Shown one piece after another: positions 58,242 to 64,000 of a stretch of 64,000 nucleotides of DNA (position 1 is its first letter; every line of letters starts with the position of its first letter). The notes beneath the pieces were generated by a model. The model searched no databases and had not been told where the DNA came from. It was given only the letters and a program-made list of their open reading frames with translations. Made by a program: the position numbers and the translations under genes. The DNA is from Solimonas sp. SE-A11 (GTDB taxonomy: Bacteria > Pseudomonadota > Gammaproteobacteria > Nevskiales > Nevskiaceae): the NCBI RefSeq assembly GCF_030345715.1, contig NZ_JAUASX010000001.1:372001-436000 (forward strand). Direction: 5' to 3'.

Positions 58242-59861
58242 TCAGGCGGGCCACTCCCGCAGCCTCCAGCCCTGTGGACTTGCTTCCAGGCGATGGGTCA
58301 GTCCGAGGTTTGCCAGCAGGGCCTCGTCATGCGAGACCACCAGCAGCGTCCCGCCGTACTGGCGCAGCATCGCCTCCAGCGCCTGCAGCGAGGCTAGGTC
58401 CAGGTGGTTGCCGGGCTCGTCGAGCAGCAGCAGTCGCACCGGGCGCTCCGCGTACAACACCCGGGCCAGCGCCGCCTTCATCCGCTCGCCGCCACTGAGC
58501 AGCGCGCTGGGTTGCTGCACGCGATCCGCATCCAGGCCCAGCAGGGCCAGGCGCGTGCGCAGTTCACCTTCCGGCTGTTTCGGATTGTCGGCCATCATCT
58601 GCGCGAGTAGCGAGGCTCCAGGCTCCAGCACGGAGAAGTGCTGGTCCAGGTAGGCGACCTCCACCTGTCGCTCGCAGTGCCCCGACAGCGGTGGCAGCAA
58701 GCCCGCCAGCAATTTCAGCAGCGTGGATTTGCCGCAGCCGTTGGGGCCGGTCAATGCCAGGCGCTGTCCACGCAGGAGCTTGAGCGATAGTGCCTGCGTA
58801 GGCCCCTGCACATGCGGCAACTGAACCTCCTCCAGTTTCGCGACGCTGGCCGGCGCCGTGAAGGTGCCCGGCGAAAACAGCACCACCGGAGCGCTTTCCT
58901 CCACCTGCGCGGCGGCATCACGCACGCGCTGCGACAGCCGCTCGCGCGCCTCGTCCTGCTGCGCGCGCAGCCGGCCGCTGCTGGACTCGTTGCGCTCCTT
59001 CTGCCGGCCGAGCAGGATCGGCGCCTGGTTGGCCTGCGCCGCTTGCCTGGCGCCGCGAGACAGCCGGTGCTCCAGCCGCTCGCGCTGCTCCACCAGCGCC
59101 CGCTCCTCGCGCCGGCGTTCCGCCTTGCGCTGGTCCAGCAGTATCTGTGCCTGCTCGCGCTCCTGCGCCCGCGCCTGCGCGTAGAAGCCGTATCCGCCGC
59201 CGTAGCTGTGCAGCCCGAGCGCAGACAACTCCACGATGCGCTCCATGGTCTCCAGCAGTTCACGGTCATGGCTCACCACGATCAGGCCGCCGGGCCAGCG
59301 CTGTAATTGTGTGATCAGCGCCCGCCGGTGTTCGCGGTCCAGGTGATTGCTGGGCTCGTCCAGGATCAGCACGTCCGCGCCACTGAGGAGTGCGCCCGCC
59401 AGCGCCACGCGCATCGCTTCGCCGCCGCTGAGTTGCGTGGCGGGCGTGTCGTGCCGCAGATGCGAAAGGCCGGACGCGGCCAGCTCCTGCTGCAGGCGCT
59501 CGCGCATATCCCAGCGCTCGCCCACCGCGTCAAAATCCTCCTGCCGCGTGCTGCCACCCTCGATCCGCCGCAGCGCGTCGATCACCGGCTGCACGCCCGC
59601 CAGTCCGGCTACGCTCTGCCCCGGTTGCGGTGCTGTCTGCTGCGTTAGGTAGTGAACGCGGCCGCTGCGCAGGCAGCGTCCGGCAGAGGGAGCCAACTCG
59701 CCGGCCAGGATGCGCGCCAGCACGGTCTTGCCCACGCCATTGCGCCCGACCACACCGGTACGCCGGCCGTCGAAGCTTTCATCGAGATCGGAGAACAGCG
59801 CCCGGCCATCGGGCAACTGGAAACAAACGCCTTGCAGCGTCAGGGAGACGTGATTCGTCAT
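58242..59861 (-). CDS. ABC-F ATPase (no membrane domain)
   Basis: This 539-aa protein has two ATP-binding domains with Walker A GRNGVGKT and GPNGCGKS, signatures LSGGE (both halves), and Walker B LILDEPSNHLDREHRR and LLLLDEPGNHLDLASLQ. A charged helical linker lies between them (QEREQAQILLDQRKAERRREERALVEQRERLEHRLSRGARQA...). ABC-F proteins act at the ribosome (translation factors, some antibiotic-protecting). The start is ATG 59861 with GGAG upstream. Confidence 0.9.
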   Translation of the reverse strand: MTNHVSLTLQGVCFQLPDGRALFSDLDESFDGRRTGVVGRNGVGKTVLARILAGELAPSAGRCLRSGRVHYLTQQTAPQPGQSVAGLAGVQPVIDALRRIEGGSTRQEDFDAVGERWDMRERLQQELAASGLSHLRHDTPATQLSGGEAMRVALAGALLSGADVLILDEPSNHLDREHRRALITQLQRWPGGLIVVSHDRELLETMERIVELSALGLHSYGGGYGFYAQARAQEREQAQILLDQRKAERRREERALVEQRERLEHRLSRGARQAAQANQAPILLGRQKERNESSSGRLRAQQDEARERLSQRVRDAAAQVEESAPVVLFSPGTFTAPASVAKLEEVQLPHVQGPTQALSLKLLRGQRLALTGPNGCGKSTLLKLLAGLLPPLSGHCERQVEVAYLDQHFSVLEPGASLLAQMMADNPKQPEGELRTRLALLGLDADRVQQPSALLSGGERMKAALARVLYAERPVRLLLLDEPGNHLDLASLQALEAMLRQYGGTLLVVSHDEALLANLGLTHRLEASPQGWRLREWPA

Positions 59862-60132
59862 GCGCACTCCAGGAACAACACCCAGGACTTCCCCGCGAGA
59901 GATCGCGGGACGGAAGCGGGCCGTCAGGGGGACGGCGGGGTGCTACTGGCGCATCGGACGAGAGCTCCGGCAGGTGGAAGAGGAGGCGAGTCTACAACGG
60001 CTCGTGGCGTTGAACGCGAATGGCCGACGGGCGGATCAACAGGATGTCACTGTAGAGCGGGAGCATCCCGCCCTCTGCGAAGGCAGGCATGTCTATCCGC
60101 CAATCGATTGCGACACGCTATCCAACGATCCT
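59862..60132. other. Gap without recognised features
   Basis: This stretch of 271 bp lies between the ABC-F start and the APC permease stop. No ORF with a ribosome-binding site, strong hairpin or repeat is seen. It probably carries the ABC-F promoter. Confidence 0.4.
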
Positions 60133-61479
60133 TCAAGAGGCTTGCCGCCAATGGCGCTTGAGCAGGTAAAACACCGGCACCCCCGCCGCGATCAGCACTA
60201 GCCCGATCGCGCTGTCCACCGGCATGGTCCAGACCGTGTTGACGATCAGCAGCACCGACACCACCACGAATACGATCGGCACGAAGGGATAGCCCAGCAC
60301 GCGATAGGGCCGCGCCAGGTCCGGGCGCTTGTAGCGCATCACGATCACGCCGGCACAGACCAGGCCGTAGAAGATCCAGGACGAGAAAACCACGTAGTTG
60401 GTGAGCTGGTCGAAGCTGCCCAGGGCCGCCATCACCGACGCGATCACGGCCTGCACCAGGATCGACACCACCGGCACGCGGCTGCCCTTGCTGAGGATGC
60501 CCAACTGGCGGAAGAACAGGCCGTCTTGCGCCATGGCGTAGGGCACGCGCGCGTTGCTCAGTACGGAGCCGTTCATGGCGCCCAGCGCGGAGATCACGAA
60601 GGCGATGGACACCACGCCCACCGCGGCCACGCCCATGAAGGTCATCGCCGCCTTGGTGGCCACCGGCAATGCGCCGGGGTTCAGGCTGGAGTTGGCGCTC
60701 AGCACCTCCGACAGCGGCAGCGCCAGGAAGTAGCCGAGGTTGATCAGGCAGTACACCATCATCACCACCAGCACACCCAGGATCAGCGACAGCGGCACGT
60801 TCCTCTCCGGCTGCTTCACTTCGCCCGCGGCCATCGGCAGGTTGTTCCAGCCATCGTAGGCCCATAACGCCGCCAGCATCGCCAGGCCCAGGCCGGACAA
60901 GGTGAAGGCCTGGGCGCTGCTGCTTTCGCCCAGGTGCGTCGCATCCGCCTGCGGGCTGAAGAACAGCACGCCCACGATCAGGCCCAGCATCATCAACAGT
61001 TTCACGCCGGTGACGAGGGACTGCACACGCCCGCCCACCGACACCTGCAGGCAGTTGAGCGCGGTGAAGAACAGCACGAAGGCGATGCCCACGCCGGCCT
61101 TGCCGCCGGCCAGGTGCAGGCCCACCGCGCCCTCCAGGAAGGTGGCGGCACCCACGCCATAGGCGGCGATGGTGCCGGGGCCGGCGATCCAGAAGCGGGT
61201 CCAGCCATTGAGGAAGGCGGTGAGGTCGCCGTAGGTCTCGCGGAGGTAGACGTACTCGCCACCGGCCTTGGGGAACATGGCGCCCAGCTCGGCATAGCTC
61301 AGTGCGCCGGCCAGCGACAGCAGCCCCGCCAGTACCCAGGCCAGCACCACCCAGGACGGCGAGCCGACATGCTGCGCCATGATGGCGCTCTTCAGGAACA
61401 CGCCGGTGCCGATCATCGAGCCCACCACGATGGCGGCGGCATCGACGAAACCCAGGCCGCGGATCAAGCGAGCGCTCAT
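60133..61479 (-). CDS. APC-superfamily amino acid permease
   Basis: This 448-aa protein has 12 helices. GSMIGTGVFLKSAIMAQHVGSP in helix 1 is the LAT/APC substrate-backbone site, followed by SYAELGAMFPKAGGEYVYLRETYGDL and MAAGEVKQPERNVPLSLILGV. It is related to the eukaryotic-like L-type exchangers. It ends in a short basic tail. The substrate is likely a neutral amino acid. Confidence 0.88.
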   Translation of the reverse strand: MSARLIRGLGFVDAAAIVVGSMIGTGVFLKSAIMAQHVGSPSWVVLAWVLAGLLSLAGALSYAELGAMFPKAGGEYVYLRETYGDLTAFLNGWTRFWIAGPGTIAAYGVGAATFLEGAVGLHLAGGKAGVGIAFVLFFTALNCLQVSVGGRVQSLVTGVKLLMMLGLIVGVLFFSPQADATHLGESSSAQAFTLSGLGLAMLAALWAYDGWNNLPMAAGEVKQPERNVPLSLILGVLVVMMVYCLINLGYFLALPLSEVLSANSSLNPGALPVATKAAMTFMGVAAVGVVSIAFVISALGAMNGSVLSNARVPYAMAQDGLFFRQLGILSKGSRVPVVSILVQAVIASVMAALGSFDQLTNYVVFSSWIFYGLVCAGVIVMRYKRPDLARPYRVLGYPFVPIVFVVVSVLLIVNTVWTMPVDSAIGLVLIAAGVPVFYLLKRHWRQAS

Positions 61480-61541
61480 GGCAGGAGCCGTTGTGGAGAC
61501 ATCCTCATACTAGCCTGAGCGCCCGCCGCCGCGCGCGGTGG

Positions 61542-63329
61542 CTATTGGTTGATCTGCTCCAGGATCAGCGGGCGGATCAGGCGCCACAGGTTCACGCCGG
61601 TGGTGGAGCCCTCCAGCGTCCACAGGGCGGCGCTGTAGTCCTTGTCGAAGTCCATCCAGGGCATGGCACCGAGCAGGCCGGGGTCGCTGAGCTCCGGGCC
61701 GGCGCTGCCGGGGTGGGCGGATGCGCCCGACAGCCACCAGCCGTTGCTGTAGCCATCGAGCCCGCTGCTCTCGCCTATCGGCTGGAACAGCACCAGGCGC
61801 GAGCCGATCTGGCTGCCGGTCACGCTCGCGGCGCTCTGCGCCGACAGCACCGTGTTGCCGTTGGCGCGACCGCCGTCGATGAACATGCGCATGATGCGCA
61901 GGTAGTCGAGCGCATCCGACAGAGCGCCACCGCCGATGCGTGGGTTGTCGTTGCCCACGTAGCGGAAGGTCTCCAGGCCCAGCGGCGTGCCGATCTGCTG
62001 GGAAAAGAGCTGAGCCCAGGGCCTGCCCGCGGCCTGCTGCGCCACGTAGCCGGCCAGCTGGTAGCCCGCGCCGCTGTAGAAGAACGCCGCGTTGGGCGGG
62101 AAGTTGAGCGTCAGGTTGGCGATCTCCTGCGCGCAGGCCTGCAGGGTGATGCTGTCGTTCTCCATGCAGGGCGAGCCGAAGGGCAGGCCGGAGCTGTGGT
62201 TGAGCAGCATCCGCAGGGTGATCGGGGCCTTGTCCAGCGGCCAGGAGATCGAGTTGCCGAGGTAGGTCGACACCGGCGCGTCCAGGTCCAGCAGGCCCTG
62301 GTCCACCAGCGACAGGATCGCCGCGGCCGAAGGCGCCTTGCTGGCCGAGGCGATGGGGATGGTCATGCGCGGCGGCATGTTGCCGCCGCTGCGCTCGAAC
62401 AACAGGCGCCCGCGGATTTCCAGCGCAAAGTTGTAGCCGTCCATCTGGCCTTCGCCACTGCCCAACTGGTCGTCCAGCAGCTTCGCCAGCGCCGACCAGT
62501 CGTAGGTGATGACCTTGAGCGTGGTCTCTGCCGTGCGCACGCCGCCAGGGCCGGTCGCGGTCAAGCGATACGTGATGGTTTCCATCGGCGACACGCTGAG
62601 GCTGCCGCTGGCGGGTTGCGTGCCCAGGCCTGGCTGGATGCTCACCGTGGTCGCCTCGCTCGTGGCCCAGCTCAGAGTCGCGGATTCCCCGGGCTGCAGC
62701 GAAACCGCACTGCTGCCGAAGCTGGCGATCGTCGGTGGTGGCAATACCGTCACCGTGACCTCGCTGCTGCTGTTGCCGCCGGGGCCGGTCGCCGTGAGGC
62801 GGTAGGTGGTGGTCACGGCCGGGCTCAGGGTCACGCTGCCATCAACGGGAACCGCGCCCACGCCGTTGTCGATACTGACCTGGGTCGCGTCGGTGGTTGC
62901 CCACTGCAACTGGCTGCTGCCACCGGCGGCGATCGATGCGGGGCTGGCCGTGAAACTGTCGACCCGCGCGGCGGCCGCCTGCACCGTGACCTGCACGCTG
63001 GCGCTGCGGGTGCCGCTGCTGTTGGTGGCGGTGAGGGTGTAGGTGGTGGTGGCTGTCGGGCGTACCGTGGCCGTGCCCTGCGCGCCCCGGCTGCCCAGGC
63101 CCGGCTCGATCCGCACCGTGGAGACGTTGGTCGCGTCCCAGCTCAGCATGGCCGCGCCGCCGGAGACCACGCTCGAAGGGCTTGCGGTGAAGCTGCGCAG
63201 CACCGGCGCCGGCGGTTCCGCCGCGCCTTCCTTCTCGCCATCCCCTGCGCCCCCGCCACCGCCGCAGGCACTGACCAGCAGCAGGCCCAGGCCAAGCAGG
63301 GCAGAGCGGAAAGCGGGTTTCGGAGACAT
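61542..63329 (-). CDS. Lipoprotein serine hydrolase (class C beta-lactamase fold) with three Ig-like modules
   Basis: This 595-aa protein has lipobox LLVSAC (Cys22). Three repeats of about 80 aa (approximately 45-118, 120-197, 200-275) share SFTASPxS, GGxxxLxWxTTxAT, GxG, TTTYxLTATGPGG. The rest is a serine beta-lactamase/transesterase-like domain: SxxK in IASASKAPSAA, the YxN-equivalent FYSGAGYQLAG, and active-site loop NHSSGLPFG. It is probably a peptidase or esterase displayed on the outer membrane and pushed outwards by the modules. ATG 63329 has AAGGA upstream. Confidence 0.85.
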   Translation of the reverse strand: MSPKPAFRSALLGLGLLLVSACGGGGGAGDGEKEGAAEPPAPVLRSFTASPSSVVSGGAAMLSWDATNVSTVRIEPGLGSRGAQGTATVRPTATTTYTLTATNSSGTRSASVQVTVQAAAARVDSFTASPASIAAGGSSQLQWATTDATQVSIDNGVGAVPVDGSVTLSPAVTTTYRLTATGPGGNSSSEVTVTVLPPPTIASFGSSAVSLQPGESATLSWATSEATTVSIQPGLGTQPASGSLSVSPMETITYRLTATGPGGVRTAETTLKVITYDWSALAKLLDDQLGSGEGQMDGYNFALEIRGRLLFERSGGNMPPRMTIPIASASKAPSAAAILSLVDQGLLDLDAPVSTYLGNSISWPLDKAPITLRMLLNHSSGLPFGSPCMENDSITLQACAQEIANLTLNFPPNAAFFYSGAGYQLAGYVAQQAAGRPWAQLFSQQIGTPLGLETFRYVGNDNPRIGGGALSDALDYLRIMRMFIDGGRANGNTVLSAQSAASVTGSQIGSRLVLFQPIGESSGLDGYSNGWWLSGASAHPGSAGPELSDPGLLGAMPWMDFDKDYSAALWTLEGSTTGVNLWRLIRPLILEQINQ

Positions 63330-63479
63330 CACGGCGTCCTTGTTCGAAGAAGGGACGCCGGGGCGCCCTGCCGGCTCAAGGGGCCGGCAGGGTCATGCTG
63401 CAGGCTCGGGGCGCGCTTATGGCGCGTGGCAAGACGAGCGGCAGGGATGGCCGTGCGGAATGGGACTAAACGGAGATCA

Positions 63480-63494
63480 TTTAGATTTTCTAAA
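63480..63494. promoter_or_regulatory. Dyad TTTAGA-TTT-TCTAAA
   Basis: Perfect six-base arms, 3-nt spacer. It has the same geometry as TTTACA-N3-TGTAAA and differs by one symmetrical base. It lies 150 bp before the serine hydrolase start and 92 bp before the 36-aa ORF. Confidence 0.5.
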
Positions 63495-63586
63495 CGACCA
63501 CCCCAGAACATATCAATTGTTGCGCCGCACCAACCCCCGTACATTGCACATCAACGAAGTACTTGGAGCGCAGAAGGAGGTACCCG

Positions 63587-63697
63587 ATGTTTGCAACGAT
63601 CATTGTCGCCAGTGTCGCCGCCAGCTTGATGTCGGTAGCCGTTCTGGATGTCACGGATACCGTTGCCGACCTCCGCCGCGCCGAGTCCAAGCACTGA
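63587..63697 (+). CDS. 36-residue single-helix protein with near-perfect ribosome-binding site
   Basis: ATG is preceded by AAGGAGGT at an ideal distance. The product (FATIIVASVAASLMSVAVLD then VTDTVADLRRAESKH) has one hydrophobic helix of about 20 residues and a short polar tail, as in small membrane proteins or peptide toxins. A strong terminator for this strand lies at 63805. No family is recognised; it is too short for standard ORF calling. Confidence 0.6.
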   Translation: MFATIIVASVAASLMSVAVLDVTDTVADLRRAESKH

Positions 63698-63802
63698 CCT
63701 GACCGATTTTCCTGCCGCGGTGCGCGGCGCCGAGCCCTCCCCCAACAGGCTCCGCGCACCCCGGTAACGATCTCCTCCAGATCCCGCCATGGGATCTACT
63801 TT

Positions 63803-64000
63803 TCAAGGCCGCAATTTCCCTCGCGGCCTTTTCTTTTTTTCCGTCGCGCCCTGGGCATTCTTCGCATCCAGGGCAGCTTCTTCCAGCAACCATTTCCTGA
63901 ACGCCACCACCTCCGGCCGGCTGGCCGAGGCCGAGGCGGTAACCGCGTAGTACGCGCGGTCCAGCCGGATGGCCAGCGGAATCGCCACCACCAGGTCACC
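63803..64000 (-). CDS. LysR-type (GcvA-like) regulator, C-terminal part only
   Basis: The frame is open to the right edge of the window and ends at the stop codon at 63803. The visible 65 codons (GDLVVAIPLAIRLDRAYYAVTASASASRPEVVAFRKWLLEEA then a Lys/Arg tail) match the end of GcvA-type LysR regulators. The basic tail EKKKRPRGKLRP is encoded by the T-rich terminator region read from the other strand. Confidence 0.75.
   Translation of the reverse strand, partial: GDLVVAIPLAIRLDRAYYAVTASASASRPEVVAFRKWLLEEAALDAKNAQGATEKKKRPRGKLRP
63805..63840 (+). terminator. Intrinsic terminator inside the 3' end of the LysR gene
   Basis: Arms AAGGCCGC/GCGGCCTT with a 10-nt loop are followed by TT-C-TTTTTTT on the plus strand. 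It serves the 36-aa gene; on the minus strand the same bases encode the Lys-rich end of the LysR protein. Confidence 0.8.

Noticed and set aside
61491-63629. Plus-strand frame of 712 codons
   Set aside because: Antisense to the Ig-module serine hydrolase.

Overview
This 64 kb window is a high-G+C, gene-dense bacterial chromosome segment. The gene families point to an aerobic gammaproteobacterium with lipid, steroid or hydrocarbon metabolism: a DUF1302/DUF1329 pair, cytochrome P450, acyl-CoA dehydrogenase, crotonase, GlxA-type regulator, RsmC/RsuA and YihY. Something like Solimonadaceae/Nevskiales is my inference from gene content only; nothing here proves it. I see no rRNA, tRNA, CRISPR array, insertion sequence or prophage. 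One gene (47510-47956) is clearly AT-richer than its surroundings.

Layout. 1-5 kb: a partial glycine-zipper protein, an NlpC/P60 hydrolase, a membrane diguanylate cyclase, then the minus-strand pair rtcB2-prfH (RNA ligase plus GGQ release-factor homologue, a ribosome repair and rescue module). The pair is preceded by a possible 13-codon leader ORF and stem-loop. 5-20 kb: a lysyl-oxidase-like surface protein; the operon PpiC - HupE/UreJ - DUF3604 lipoprotein; SDR and MBL enzymes; rsmC-rsuA; P450; rifampin ADP-ribosyltransferase; a DapF-like protein lacking both catalytic cysteines; and an Rrf2 regulator-oxidoreductase pair. 20-31 kb: a phasin-like protein, alcohol dehydrogenase, an NYN/Zc3h12a-like RNase without a normal start codon, a tandem DsbA-like protein divergent from three consecutive GST-like genes, and the divergent DUF1302/DUF1329 pair with a TetR gene nearby. 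31-48 kb: alpha/beta hydrolase, cysteine-free glutaredoxin-like protein, lipoproteins, crotonase, PfpI-type protein, YjdM, a beta-barrel protein, a penicillin-acylase-type lipoprotein, a 2OG oxygenase, GAF-GGDEF, MinD-like ATPase, HDOD protein, YihY, MOSC and YqaA. 48-64 kb: cupin, ATC-hydrolase-like and HopJ-like proteins; AraC plus a divergent Fsr-type MFS pump; acyl-CoA dehydrogenase; a DsbA-type isomerase; dienelactone hydrolase; GlxA regulator; AAC(2')-like acetyltransferase; ABC-F; APC permease; a serine hydrolase with Ig-like modules; a 36-aa ORF; and the C-terminus of a LysR regulator at the right edge.

The main system-level signal is a dyad TTTACA-N3-TGTAAA (one copy with a single mismatch) that overlaps promoter-like sequences in front of the PpiC-HupE-DUF3604 operon, between the tandem DsbA and GST genes, and between DUF1302 and DUF1329. 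A sister dyad, TTTAGA-N3-TCTAAA, lies between the serine hydrolase and the 36-aa ORF. I infer a candidate local regulon linking envelope proteins with GST/DsbA-type enzymes. The second main signal is the apparent leader ORF and hairpin ahead of rtcB2-prfH, which would suit control by ribosome damage. Intergenic spaces also carry two families of dispersed palindromic repeats.
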